In this document: piece by piece, positions 9,246 to 17,771 of the stretch
Layout: the number at the start of each line of letters is the position of its first letter
Position numbering within the stretch: the first letter of the stretch is position 1
NCBI GenBank assembly: GCA_003164785.1
Contig: PLUE01000062.1
Coordinates: 62,001-126,000 of the forward strand
DNA length: 64,000 nt
Direction: 5' to 3'
Source: Gammaproteobacteria bacterium
GTDB taxonomy: Bacteria; Pseudomonadota; Gammaproteobacteria; Steroidobacterales; Steroidobacteraceae
Program-made: the position numbers and the translations under genes
Notes under the pieces: generated by a model
What the model was told of the DNA's origin: nothing
The model's database searches: none
The model's input: the letters and a program-made list of their open reading frames with translations, nothing else

Positions 9246-9725
9246 CTAGTTGACCAAGGTGGACTGAGGCGTCTCCGCTGCCTGAGCGAACAACGCATCG
9301 AAATTCACCAGCGGCAACAGGAAGTTCGGGAAGCCGCCTTTCACGATGAGATCGGAAATGACCTCGCGCGCGTACGGAAACAAGACACTGGGGCAGAAGC
9401 TGCCGATCAGACGCTTCAAGTCCTCGCTGGAGGCACCGGCGATCGAAAACACGCCGGCCTGCTTGACTTCCACCAGGTATAAAGTGGCTTCGCCCTGCTT
9501 CGCCTCGAGAGTGATGGTGAGCAGAACCTCGCGCACATCGGGTCCAATATCCTCGGCCGAGGTGTTCATGTTGAGTTGGAACTTCGGCTCCCAGCCCTGA
9601 TTGTTCGGCAAGCGCGGACCATTCGGCGACTCATACGAACTGTCCTTCAAATACACGCTTTGCAGGCTGACCTGCACGCCGCCGACATTGGCCTCAGCCA
9701 CTTCCGTTCTAACTTCGCTCATCAA
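9246..9725 (-). CDS. secB: Protein-export chaperone SecB
   Basis: A 159-residue cytosolic chaperone that keeps precursors unfolded and delivers them to SecA. Family segments include VSLQSVYLKDSSYESPN, KFQLNMNTSAEDIGPDVREVLLTITLEAK and the C-terminal LLPLVNFDALFAQ. The start overlaps the grxC stop by four bases, and gpsA follows 11 bp downstream, so the three genes are very likely one operon. Confidence 0.96.
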   Translation of the reverse strand: MMSEVRTEVAEANVGGVQVSLQSVYLKDSSYESPNGPRLPNNQGWEPKFQLNMNTSAEDIGPDVREVLLTITLEAKQGEATLYLVEVKQAGVFSIAGASSEDLKRLIGSFCPSVLFPYAREVISDLIVKGGFPNFLLPLVNFDALFAQAAETPQSTLVN

Positions 9726-9985
9726 GCCCCCTCAAGTAATCGATCCAGCTCGCCGCTGCCGTCGAGGGCGAACAAATCGTCGCACCCGCCGACATGCTTA
9801 TCGCCGATAAAAATCTGTGGAACGCTGCGCCGACCGCTGCGCGCGAGCATTTCCTGCCGGAATTTGGAGTCGTCGTCCACGTTGATCTGCGTGAATTCGA
9901 CACTCTTCTGCTTCAAAAGCGCGCCGGCGCGTTGGCAATACGGGCACCACCCCGTCATATACATGGTGATCGCGGGCTGGGTCAC
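9722..9985 (-). CDS. grxC: Glutaredoxin 3
   Basis: An 87-residue dithiol glutaredoxin that reduces protein disulfides with glutathione. The active site CPYC is in TGWCPYCQRA near residue 14, the cis-Pro loop is RSVPQIFI, and the glutathione-binding segment GGCDDLFAL follows, all typical of GrxC. It overlaps the rhodanese-like gene upstream and secB downstream by four bases each, indicating coupled translation. Confidence 0.96.
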   Translation of the reverse strand: MTQPAITMYMTGWCPYCQRAGALLKQKSVEFTQINVDDDSKFRQEMLARSGRRSVPQIFIGDKHVGGCDDLFALDGSGELDRLLEGA

Positions 9986-10431
9986 TTCGCGCCCGCTTTA
10001 CCGCCCGAAGCCGTCTTCGTCAGCGGCAAGTTATCCTTCATCCAGGCGTTCAGACCGCCCTCCAGGCTGAACACCTTGGTGAAGCCCAACTTGGTCAACG
10101 TGCGTGCCGCCCCAGCGCCGCCGGTGCCGCTGTCGTCATAGGTAATCACATTCTTGTCGCGCCACTTTTTCAGGCTGTCCGCCTGCGCCTCGAGTTCCGC
10201 GGCCGGCACGTTGCGCGCATCACCGATATGCCCCGCGTCGAAAGATTGTTTGGTGCGCAAATCGAGCACCAAGGCGCCCTGATTCATGAGCCGCACCGCC
10301 TGCATGGCGGAAAGCGCTGCGAATGCCTGCAGGCGTGCCATGACCTCGTAGACGGCAAGCGCTATGGCGACCAGCACGGCACCGCTCGCTAGGTAGGGAT
10401 GGTGGCCAACGAACTCGAATAATCGCTGCAT
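9982..10431 (-). CDS. Rhodanese-like membrane-anchored protein (YibN type), catalytic Cys missing
   Basis: A 149-residue protein with one N-terminal transmembrane helix (about residues 12-35) and a rhodanese domain (about 42-135) containing LVLDLRTKQSFDAGHIGDARNVP. In active sulfurtransferases the loop after the VI-Y strand begins with a Cys; here it reads YDDSGTGG, so no persulfide-forming Cys is present. YibN-type genes precede grxC-secB-gpsA in many Gammaproteobacteria and are thought to be structural or binding proteins. The ATG at 10431 is preferred over a GTG at 10443 by comparison with the family's short N-terminus. Confidence 0.85.
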   Translation of the reverse strand: MQRLFEFVGHHPYLASGAVLVAIALAVYEVMARLQAFAALSAMQAVRLMNQGALVLDLRTKQSFDAGHIGDARNVPAAELEAQADSLKKWRDKNVITYDDSGTGGAGAARTLTKLGFTKVFSLEGGLNAWMKDNLPLTKTASGGKAGAK

Positions 10432-10523
10432 TCGGTAAAGCACTTTGGGTTTTTCGGGCGCGCAAGTATAGCAGCGGGCACAAGGCTTGTATGCTTGCCG
10501 TCCTGACGGCCGATGACCTCCAA

Positions 10524-11720
10524 ATGAACCGCTTCACCAGATATTTATGCCTGCTCGCCGGCGTCGGCCTGATGCTGACCGCCGCATCCAGAGGTGGCCG
10601 AGCCGGCGCTGCCGAAACGCCGGATTCGGGCGAGGCCAAGGCAAAACTCGCGGAGGTTCGCGGACGAATCGCCGCTTTGACGGCTCGTTTGAGCGTTCAG
10701 CTGAAGGAGCGCGATGCTCGAGCATCCCGTTTGCGCGACGCGGATCTCAAGCTTACGGCGCAACGTCAGCGGTTGGAGGTGCTGCGCACCGCACAACTCG
10801 CCGCCGAGCGCCGCCGTGCGGAATTGCGCGCCGAGGAGGCGCGGACGCAGGCCGCCCTGGAGGCGCAGCGCGACGCGCTGGCCTCCCAAGTGCGAGCTGC
10901 GTACATGATCGGGCAGCAGGAGGAAATCAAACTGCTTTTGAATCAGGACGATCCAGCGGCGACGGGCCGCATGCTCGCGTTCTACGGCTTTTTTGCGCGC
11001 GAAAGGGGCGCGAAAATCGACGAGATTCAGGAGCGGGTGGGGCAGGTGCAGGAACTGGTTGCGGGTATCGATGACGCCACCGCAAAACTGCAGGCATTGC
11101 AACTTGAGATGACGAACGAAATGAGCGGATTGCAACGCGCGCGCGAGGAGCGGCTAGCTGCGCTTGCGGCCGTTTCGACCCGGGTGAGCAGCGGGAACCA
11201 AGAATTGGCTCAGTTGAAGCGCGAGGAGCAGGCCAAGGAGGCTTTGGTCGCCGATCTCGCGCGGGTGCTGCAGGACTTCCCGGTCGATACTCAGCAGAGC
11301 TTCGAGGGACTGCGCGGCAAACTGCCCTGGCCGGTCGCGGGGAAAATGACTGCCCGATACCAAGATCCACGTGCTCAAGATCCACAAGCCGGCGGCGCAC
11401 CGTCCGGCCTGCGCTGGAACGGAGTGCAGATCGATGCCGCCCGCGGCGCCAAGGTGCGGGCGCCCTATTTCGGCAGGGTCGTCTATGCAGACTGGCTGCA
11501 GGGTTTGGGTCTGCTCCTCATCATCGGGCACAGCGGCAACTACATGACCTTGTACGGCCACGCCGAAGTCCTTTATAAATCGGTCGGCGACTGGGTGGCG
11601 CCCGGCGATGTGATCGCCGCGATGAGTGATGCAAATGGTGTCGCGCCGCAACTGTATTTCGAGATACGCAACGGCCGCAAGGCCGTGGACCCCAAGGTTT
11701 GGCTGAAAGCCGCTCCGTGA
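10524..11720 (+). CDS. envC: Murein hydrolase activator EnvC
   Basis: A periplasmic activator of the AmiA/AmiB amidases during septal splitting. A signal peptide (about 1-30) is followed by long coiled coils (about 38-270) rich in Arg/Ala/Glu and a C-terminal LytM-fold domain (about 280-395). As is usual for EnvC, the metal ligands of active LytM enzymes are lost: the first His position is Asn in GLRWNGV and the HxH position is LYFEIR, while GNYMTLYGH remains. The ATG at 10524 is chosen because the signal peptide begins there; an earlier ATG at 10491 would add 11 residues. It is 51 bp from ctpA, a common envC-ctpA pairing. Confidence 0.92.
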   Translation: MNRFTRYLCLLAGVGLMLTAASRGGRAGAAETPDSGEAKAKLAEVRGRIAALTARLSVQLKERDARASRLRDADLKLTAQRQRLEVLRTAQLAAERRRAELRAEEARTQAALEAQRDALASQVRAAYMIGQQEEIKLLLNQDDPAATGRMLAFYGFFARERGAKIDEIQERVGQVQELVAGIDDATAKLQALQLEMTNEMSGLQRAREERLAALAAVSTRVSSGNQELAQLKREEQAKEALVADLARVLQDFPVDTQQSFEGLRGKLPWPVAGKMTARYQDPRAQDPQAGGAPSGLRWNGVQIDAARGAKVRAPYFGRVVYADWLQGLGLLLIIGHSGNYMTLYGHAEVLYKSVGDWVAPGDVIAAMSDANGVAPQLYFEIRNGRKAVDPKVWLKAAP

Positions 11721-11771
11721 CAAGGCGCTCGCAAAGCAACGCGTAACTGGCGGCCGGGTGACGCCGCACGT

Positions 11772-13037
11772 ATGCTCCATTGCCTGATGGTCAAGAATAC
11801 GCGCAAGGCATTATGGATGGCGACCGGCCTGGCGATCGGTCTATCGCTCGGTGTGGCACGCGGCGTTCTGGCGGATAAACCACCCGCTCCGGGCACGGAT
11901 ATGCCCTGGCAGGACGCCCATATGTTCGCCGAAGTGCTCGCTCGGGTCGAGCGGGAGTATGTGAATCCCATCGACGATCATCAGTTGTTGCAGGCCGCCA
12001 TACGGGGCATGGTCGCCTCTCTGGACCCCTACTCGGCTTATCTCGACGGCGACGAATACGACGAGATCAAGATTTCGAGTTCCGGGCAGTACTCCGGCGT
12101 CGGAATCGAAGTATCGATGGAAGACGATCAGGTGGTCGTGGTCGCGCCGTTCGAGGGGTCTCCCGCCGCCGACGCGGGCATCCGCACGGGCGACGTCATT
12201 GCGTCGATCGACGGGGTCCCCGTGAATACCACCACGTTGAATGACACGATCGGTCGAATGCGCGGCAAGGAAGGCACGTCGGTGAAAATTGGCATCCTGC
12301 GCGAGGGCAGCAAGGACCCGCTGGAATTCATTCTCAGACGCTCGCGAGTGGCGCTGCACAGCGTGAAATCCGAGCTGCCCGAGCCGGGGCTTGGTTACGT
12401 GCGGATCGCGGAGTTCAGCGAAACCACGGGTGACGATACGGTGGGTGCACTGCGTGCCTTGCGCAAGCGAAACGGGGCCCCGCTCAAAGGGCTGGTGCTC
12501 GACCTGCGCAACAATCCCGGCGGAGTGCTGGATGCCGCGGTCGCCGTGGCCGACGCATTTCTCGATGGGGGCCTGATTGTCAGTGCGAAGGGGCGCACGC
12601 CAGAGTCCAAGTTCGAAATGAACGCAACCCCGGGAGATGAGCTCAAGGGTGCGCCCATCGTGGTCCTGGTCAACGGTGGCTCGGCCTCGGCTGCCGAAAT
12701 CGTCGCCGGCGCACTCAAGGATCATCATCGCGCCACGCTCATGGGTCGCACGACCTTCGGCAAAGGGTCGGTGCAAACCGTCATGCCATTGTCCGGCGAT
12801 CGCGCCATCAAGCTGACGACATCCCTTTACTTCACGCCGTCCGGGATATCGATCAATCACCGAGGCATCGCCCCGGATATCGAACTGGAGCGCGACCCGA
12901 AGCCGCCGCAGGTGCCAGTGCCCGCCGATGCGCCCCTTGAACAGCGCGATCCCGACGTGCAGCGCGCCCTCCAAGAGCTCAAGGCGCCGACGGTCGGCCG
13001 CAGCGGGTCGATCACCGCCGTGCTGCGATCGCCGTAA
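11772..13037 (+). CDS. ctpA: Carboxyl-terminal processing protease, S41 family
   Basis: A periplasmic serine protease of 421 residues (or 416 from the ATG at 11787). It has an N-terminal signal/anchor (about 10-35), a helical segment, a PDZ domain (about 95-180, with GQYSGVGIEV and AGIRTGDVIASIDG) and the S41 peptidase domain. The Ser-Lys dyad is visible: Ser306 in NGGSASAAEI and Lys331 in TFGKGSVQ. Members trim exported proteins and cell-wall hydrolases, which fits the location after envC. A GGDEF gene starts 3 bp after the stop. Confidence 0.95.
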   Translation: MLHCLMVKNTRKALWMATGLAIGLSLGVARGVLADKPPAPGTDMPWQDAHMFAEVLARVEREYVNPIDDHQLLQAAIRGMVASLDPYSAYLDGDEYDEIKISSSGQYSGVGIEVSMEDDQVVVVAPFEGSPAADAGIRTGDVIASIDGVPVNTTTLNDTIGRMRGKEGTSVKIGILREGSKDPLEFILRRSRVALHSVKSELPEPGLGYVRIAEFSETTGDDTVGALRALRKRNGAPLKGLVLDLRNNPGGVLDAAVAVADAFLDGGLIVSAKGRTPESKFEMNATPGDELKGAPIVVLVNGGSASAAEIVAGALKDHHRATLMGRTTFGKGSVQTVMPLSGDRAIKLTTSLYFTPSGISINHRGIAPDIELERDPKPPQVPVPADAPLEQRDPDVQRALQELKAPTVGRSGSITAVLRSP

Positions 13038-13040
13038 ACC

Positions 13041-14039
13041 GTGCGCAGCATCAGGTCCATCGAGATACTGTGCCTCGCCCTGGCAGCGCTGATTCTCGTG
13101 TGGTCCAAGGCATTGGCCACCCAATTGTGGCCGGTTTTGACGCTGCTGGCCGCATTTGCGGCCGCCGTCCTCGTGTTCCGGGTACGGCTATTCCTTCCCA
13201 GACGTCAGCGTACCAAGCTGCAGATCGAATCTTGGTCCATGGTGGTGTTCATCACCGCCGCGCTGTGGTTCAGCGGCAAGAGTTCGAGCCCGCTGCTGAA
13301 CCTCTATCTTTTGCCCATCATCTTGAGCGCACTGACTCTGGGCCGCGTAGTCACCTTGGCCCAGGTTGCGGTGATCGCGCTCTGCCACGTCGGCCTGGCC
13401 GCAGCAACACCAGGCTTGGACGTGGGCTCGCTGGTCTATGCCAGTCGCGCCATCGGTGAATTGGCACCCTTTCTATTGGTCGCTTATCTGACCACCACCT
13501 TGACGGCCGACATCACGGAAGCACGTGAGCACATCGAGACTCTGGCCCAGACCGATGCGCTGACGGGCCTCTACAACGCCCGTATGTTCAATGAGGTCTG
13601 GCAAACCCAGCACGCGGCATGCGAGCGCGCCAACGGCAGCTATGGGTTGCTGATGATCGACATGGACAAGCTCGAGGAGATCAACGAAGGCTTTGGCCAC
13701 GAGGGTGGCAACAGCGCCATCCTGCTGGTCGCGCAATGCTTGCAGCGGAGCATCCGCAACACCGATAGGGCCGCCCGCCTGGGTGGCGATGAGTTTGCCG
13801 TGCTGTTGCCCGGGGCCACGCCGGAAGTGGCCGAGGCGGTCATCAAGAGGGTCCGACACAACGTCTACAAGACCACGTTGGACCTACGGTCCCGGATGAT
13901 TCGCTGCAGCGTCAGCATCGGTGTTGTGAATTACCCGGCGGATGGCCGGGATATGCGCGAGCTGATGAGCGTGGCCGACCGCAAAATGTATCGCGACAAG
14001 GAATTGCGCCGGGTGCCGGGCGCGCAGGCAAACGCCTGA
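13041..14039 (+). CDS. Membrane GGDEF diguanylate cyclase
   Basis: A 332-residue protein with about six N-terminal transmembrane helices (1-155) and a C-terminal GGDEF domain (about 165-325) opening with TDALTGLYNARMF. The catalytic site is intact (RLGGDEFAVLLPG), and the product-inhibition site RNTD lies five residues upstream of GGDEF, so an active, feedback-controlled cyclic di-GMP synthase is predicted. The membrane region has no recognised named sensor domain. It starts with GTG only 3 bp after ctpA and is probably in the envC-ctpA transcript. Confidence 0.92.
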   Translation: MRSIRSIEILCLALAALILVWSKALATQLWPVLTLLAAFAAAVLVFRVRLFLPRRQRTKLQIESWSMVVFITAALWFSGKSSSPLLNLYLLPIILSALTLGRVVTLAQVAVIALCHVGLAAATPGLDVGSLVYASRAIGELAPFLLVAYLTTTLTADITEAREHIETLAQTDALTGLYNARMFNEVWQTQHAACERANGSYGLLMIDMDKLEEINEGFGHEGGNSAILLVAQCLQRSIRNTDRAARLGGDEFAVLLPGATPEVAEAVIKRVRHNVYKTTLDLRSRMIRCSVSIGVVNYPADGRDMRELMSVADRKMYRDKELRRVPGAQANA

Positions 14040-14091
14040 TGAACGATTGATCATTTAACTTTGACGAAAAAGATGGCAAAGTTAGCGGCGC

Positions 14092-14112
14092 GTCACGCCG
14101 ATTCGGCGTGAC
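14092..14112 (+). terminator. Hairpin after the GGDEF gene
   Basis: A perfect 9-bp GC-rich inverted repeat (14092-14100 with 14104-14112, loop ATT) sits 52 bp after the GGDEF stop and 42 bp before the PBP gene. There is no clear T-run, so it is either a weak terminator or an mRNA end-protecting hairpin. Confidence 0.35.
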
Positions 14113-14154
14113 AGATGCTTACCTTATCCGCCTTCGACAAACCTAGGGAAAGTA

Positions 14155-15009
14155 ATGTCATCAATCAATCGAGTGCGGCTGGCGGCGCTGGCCGGTACGC
14201 TCCTGGCGTTTTCAGGCCATGTGGCGACCGCGAAGACCGTACTTTTCCCGAAGTTGAAGTCGAGTTCAGTCCTCGTGGTCGACCAAAGCGACCAGACCGT
14301 GCTGTATTCGCGCAATCCGGCTGTCGCGGCACCCATCGCATCGATCACCAAGCTGATGACCGCCCTGGTGGTCCTCGATGCCAAGCAGTCTTTGAGCCAA
14401 CCGTTGGAAATCACCAGCGCTGAGACGGATCTGCCGCGCGGCGGGACTTCCCGCCTCAGTGTCGGCACTGTCCTCACCCGTGGCGACCTGATGCACCTGG
14501 CGCTGATGTCGTCGGAGAACCGTGCCGCCCATGCGCTCGGCGTCAATTACCCCGGTGGGCTCGCGGCCGCCGTCATCGCCATGAATCGCAAAGCGGCTGC
14601 GCTCGGCATGACCAGTGCTCACTTCGTCGACCCCACCGGGCTGTCGAGCGAGAATGTGGCGAGCCCCGAGGATCTATCCAAATTGGTGATTGCCGCGTCC
14701 CATAATCCGAGCATCCGGGAGTATTCCACGGATCAGCGCTATACCGTTCGGGTCCGCAGCCACCTGGTCGAATTCCACAATACGGACAATCTGGTCGCCA
14801 ATCCCACCTGGAACATCGTCGTCCAAAAGACCGGCTATATCACCGAGGCCGGCAAGTGCCTGGTGATGGAAGCGGTCATCGAGGGTCGTAACGTCGTGAT
14901 CGTATTGCTTGATTCGGTCGGCAAACTCACCCGCGTGGCCGATGCCAAGCGGGTCAAGAGCTGGCTGGAAGCGAACGCGACGGAACACGTCACCGTCTCG
15001 ATGCGCTGA
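14155..15009 (+). CDS. pbpG: D-alanyl-D-alanine endopeptidase (PBP7-like, S11 family)
   Basis: A 284-residue periplasmic penicillin-binding peptidase that cleaves peptidoglycan cross-links. A signal peptide (about 1-26) is followed by the S11 catalytic motifs: Ser63-x-x-Lys66 (SITK), Ser120-Glu-Asn and Lys225-Thr-Gly. The short length without a C-terminal membrane-anchor domain favours PBP7/PbpG over DacA/DacC. An HFVDPTGLSSEN segment is typical. It is a separate unit with its own leader. Confidence 0.88.
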   Translation: MSSINRVRLAALAGTLLAFSGHVATAKTVLFPKLKSSSVLVVDQSDQTVLYSRNPAVAAPIASITKLMTALVVLDAKQSLSQPLEITSAETDLPRGGTSRLSVGTVLTRGDLMHLALMSSENRAAHALGVNYPGGLAAAVIAMNRKAAALGMTSAHFVDPTGLSSENVASPEDLSKLVIAASHNPSIREYSTDQRYTVRVRSHLVEFHNTDNLVANPTWNIVVQKTGYITEAGKCLVMEAVIEGRNVVIVLLDSVGKLTRVADAKRVKSWLEANATEHVTVSMR

Positions 15010-15110
15010 GAGGACGCCTCGCGCGATCGCGCGAGTGCCCCGCCCAAACTGAGCTTCGCCTGCTGCGCTGTTGCAAAGACGGCGCGGTTGTCTGATGATT
15101 GCGCGATCTT

Positions 15111-15200
15111 ACCTTGGGGCGGTCTTGCGAGACCTGAGACGTCGGTGAACCGACGAACCCGTTGAACCTGATCCGGTTAGTACCGGCGTAGGGAGCAGGT
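15111..15200 (+). promoter_or_regulatory. TPP riboswitch (THI element)
   Basis: The sequence matches the thiamine pyrophosphate aptamer. It has short P1 strands ACCT (15111-15114) and AGGT (15197-15200), the GGGGC conserved block at 15116-15120, a P3 hairpin GGTCT/AGACC, the invariant CTGAGA at 15134-15139, an extra P3a hairpin CGTCGG/CCGACG, and the pyrophosphate-sensor side TTGAACCTGATCCGGTTAGT with the closing GCGTAGGGAG. The ATG of the following receptor is at 15203, two bases after P1, so ligand binding should hide the ribosome site (GGGAG, 15191-15195) directly. Confidence 0.96.
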
Positions 15201-15202
15201 GT

Positions 15203-17317
15203 ATGAATCGTCAATGGCGTTCAGTGGGCCCTTGCCTGGCCCTTTTATTGGCATTTCAGCCGGCCGTGGCAGCCGATGACACTCTGGATGAGATCGTCGT
15301 CACGGCGGGGCTGCGCCCCACGAATATCCTGGACGCACCGCAGAGCGTTACGGTGCTCGACGACGCGACTCTCCGGGCTGCAGGCGTTCAGCATTTCGAG
15401 GACGTGCTCGGCCTGATTCCGGATCTGAATTGGGCCAGCGGCACGTCGCGCCCGCGTTTTTTCCAGCTCCGTGGGATCGGCGAGGTCGAGCAATACCAGG
15501 GCGCGCCGAATCCATCCGTGGGATTCCTGATCGACGACATCGACTTTTCCGGCGTCGGCATGCCCGCCACGTTGTTCGACACCCAGCAGATCGAGGTGTT
15601 GCGCGGCCCGCAGGGCACCGCGTACGGCGCCAACGCCCTGGCGGGACTGATCAGCGTTCGTACGGTCGATCCGGGGACGGAATTCGAATTGAACAGCGAA
15701 GTCACCGGGGGCACTTACGACACGCGGGCCGCCGGTCTGGTGGTGGGGGATGGTTTTGCGGATGGATCGGCGGGATGGCGCTTGGTCGCGCAGCAGTATC
15801 TAAGTGACGGGTTCCGCCACAACGATTACCTGGATCGAAACTCGACCAATGGCTTTGACGAGGGCACCCTGCGCGGCAAGGTTCATTGGCGGCTGGCGGA
15901 TTCCCTGCAGGCGGATCTCACGCTGATGCACGTGAACATCGACAATGGCTATGACGCCTGGTCGATCGACAATACACGAACCACCTACACCAACCAGCCG
16001 GGCCGCGATGCCCAGCTGTCCAATGGCGCAGCGTTGCGCTTGGTGGCATCCCTTGGGGTGGGAGAGCTGCGCAGCGTCACGAGCACGGCCAGCTCGAAGA
16101 TCACCTATTCGTTCGATGGCGATTGGGGCAACGATGTTCTGTGGGGGCAATATGCACCGTACGATTATTTTCAAATCGACGATCGCACGCGTCGCACCCT
16201 GGCCGAAGACCTGCGCTTGACCGGGGATCCGTCGAACGCGCTGTTCGGCCGTCTCCGCTGGCTCGCCGGCATCTACGCATTGCACCTGGCCGAGTCTGAT
16301 CATCTGCTGTATGTCTACGATGACCAATACGATGGCGCCGGCAGCAGCGGCCTCGACAGCAAGTACGGCGCCACCAATGTGGCGCTGTACGGTTCGCTGG
16401 ACGCCGATCTGGATCCCCGAACAACGCTGACCGGCGGGGTGCGGGTGGAGCGCCGCGAGGCGAATTACGCCGACAGCGCGGACATACAAACACCCTTTCC
16501 GCGGCAGATCGATCACATGGTCGGCGGCAACCTCTCCTGGATGCGAAGCATCGGCGATGGTGAACATGTGTATGTCACCCTGGCCCGAGGCTACAAGGGC
16601 GGCGGGTTCAACATCGGCTCGCAAATTTTGTCGGAGCAGCGCAGCTTCAATCCCGAGTCGCTATGGAGCGCAGAGACCGGATTGAAGTTCGCGCGGGCCG
16701 ATAGTCCGCTGACGCTGCAGGCGGACCTGTTCTACATGCGCCGACAAAACATGCAGGTGTACCTCTCCGAGCAGTTGCAGCAGAACAATCCGCTGGCCTA
16801 CGTGTTCTATACGCAGAACGCGAGCAACGGCGAAAACTACGGCTTGGAGAGCGAGGCGGCTTTCCGTATCGGCAGCCGCTGGCAGGTGTCGGGAAGCGGA
16901 TCATTGCTGCGGACACGTTATCTTGGTGTCACGGGGGAGTTTGCCGGATTGGGGTTGGATGGACGCGCTCAACCGTTCGCGCCAGGTTACAAAATGTCCG
17001 GCGCCGTGGAATATCACCACCCGTCGGGCTTTTTTGCCCGCCTGGACGCCAATGCCATCGGCAGCTTTTACTACTACACCAGCGATGCTCAGGCATCACG
17101 CGCGTACAGCCTCGAAAACCTCCGCGTGGGCTATACCCGCGGTCCGCTCACGAGCAGTCTCTGGGTGCATAATCTGTTCGACAAACAGTATGCACAGAAC
17201 GGGTTCTATTTCGGGTTGATACCGCCCAACTATCCCAACCAGTCGTTCCTCGATCAGGGCGACCCCCGCCAGATCGGGATCACCGTCAACTATGAATTAC
17301 GCCGCCGGGAGCGCTAG
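15203..17317 (+). CDS. TonB-dependent receptor, probable thiamine or thiamine-precursor uptake
   Basis: A 704-residue outer-membrane receptor. A signal peptide ends near residue 23 (AVAADDT), a TonB box DEIVVTA follows at 29-35, then a plug domain (about 40-150, with VLRGPQGTAYGANALAGLI) and a 22-strand-type barrel with ARGYKGGGFN and a C-terminal LFDKQY segment. The substrate is inferred from the TPP riboswitch immediately upstream; riboswitch-controlled receptors of this kind are known in Xanthomonas-like bacteria. No thiamine inner-membrane transporter (pnuT) lies next to it. The chain ends YELRRRER rather than with the usual terminal aromatic. It overlaps the convergent MAPEG gene by four bases. 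Confidence 0.88.
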   Translation: MNRQWRSVGPCLALLLAFQPAVAADDTLDEIVVTAGLRPTNILDAPQSVTVLDDATLRAAGVQHFEDVLGLIPDLNWASGTSRPRFFQLRGIGEVEQYQGAPNPSVGFLIDDIDFSGVGMPATLFDTQQIEVLRGPQGTAYGANALAGLISVRTVDPGTEFELNSEVTGGTYDTRAAGLVVGDGFADGSAGWRLVAQQYLSDGFRHNDYLDRNSTNGFDEGTLRGKVHWRLADSLQADLTLMHVNIDNGYDAWSIDNTRTTYTNQPGRDAQLSNGAALRLVASLGVGELRSVTSTASSKITYSFDGDWGNDVLWGQYAPYDYFQIDDRTRRTLAEDLRLTGDPSNALFGRLRWLAGIYALHLAESDHLLYVYDDQYDGAGSSGLDSKYGATNVALYGSLDADLDPRTTLTGGVRVERREANYADSADIQTPFPRQIDHMVGGNLSWMRSIGDGEHVYVTLARGYKGGGFNIGSQILSEQRSFNPESLWSAETGLKFARADSPLTLQADLFYMRRQNMQVYLSEQLQQNNPLAYVFYTQNASNGENYGLESEAAFRIGSRWQVSGSGSLLRTRYLGVTGEFAGLGLDGRAQPFAPGYKMSGAVEYHHPSGFFARLDANAIGSFYYYTSDAQASRAYSLENLRVGYTRGPLTSSLWVHNLFDKQYAQNGFYFGLIPPNYPNQSFLDQGDPRQIGITVNYELRRRER

Positions 17318-17703
17318 TGCCATATCAATTGCCGTACTGCGCCAATGCCGGAGCCGGCCGCCAAGATCACCATGGGCAGGAACGTAAGACCGTAGCCGAG
17401 GCTGCGCTTTGCAGGGTCCCGGACGTAGGTCGCCGCATAGATCTCACGGCCTATGAGGTAGACGACGCCCAAGCCGGCCGCCCACACGGGATTGAAATAC
17501 CGGCTGAAGACATACAAGCCCGGCAGCAAGACCACGAGCGCTTCCAGGGTGTTTTGCTGCACGCGAAAATGGCGCTCGAAAATCTCGTTGCCAGTGATGG
17601 CGGGCGCCTTTACTCCGTATTTCATCCGGGCGCCGCCGACTTTGTACGCGAACACCATGAACTGGATAAGTGCGAGCGCGGTCACGATATCGACATAAGC
17701 CAT
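17314..17703 (-). CDS. MAPEG family membrane protein
   Basis: A 129-residue, four-helix membrane protein of the MAPEG superfamily (eicosanoid and glutathione metabolism). The family core is seen in RHFRVQQNTLEALVVLLP followed by the YLIGREIYAATYV segment. Bacterial members are of mostly unknown substrate; some have glutathione transferase activity. It starts with an ATG at 17703 and is divergent from the SRPBCC gene (68 bp gap). Confidence 0.88.
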   Translation of the reverse strand: MAYVDIVTALALIQFMVFAYKVGGARMKYGVKAPAITGNEIFERHFRVQQNTLEALVVLLPGLYVFSRYFNPVWAAGLGVVYLIGREIYAATYVRDPAKRSLGYGLTFLPMVILAAGSGIGAVRQLIWH

Positions 17704-17771
17704 GGACGTTCCTTCGTTGTTTGTTGAATTCTAGCACCCCGCCGCGGCGTTATTTCCGTCAGGATACGCAC

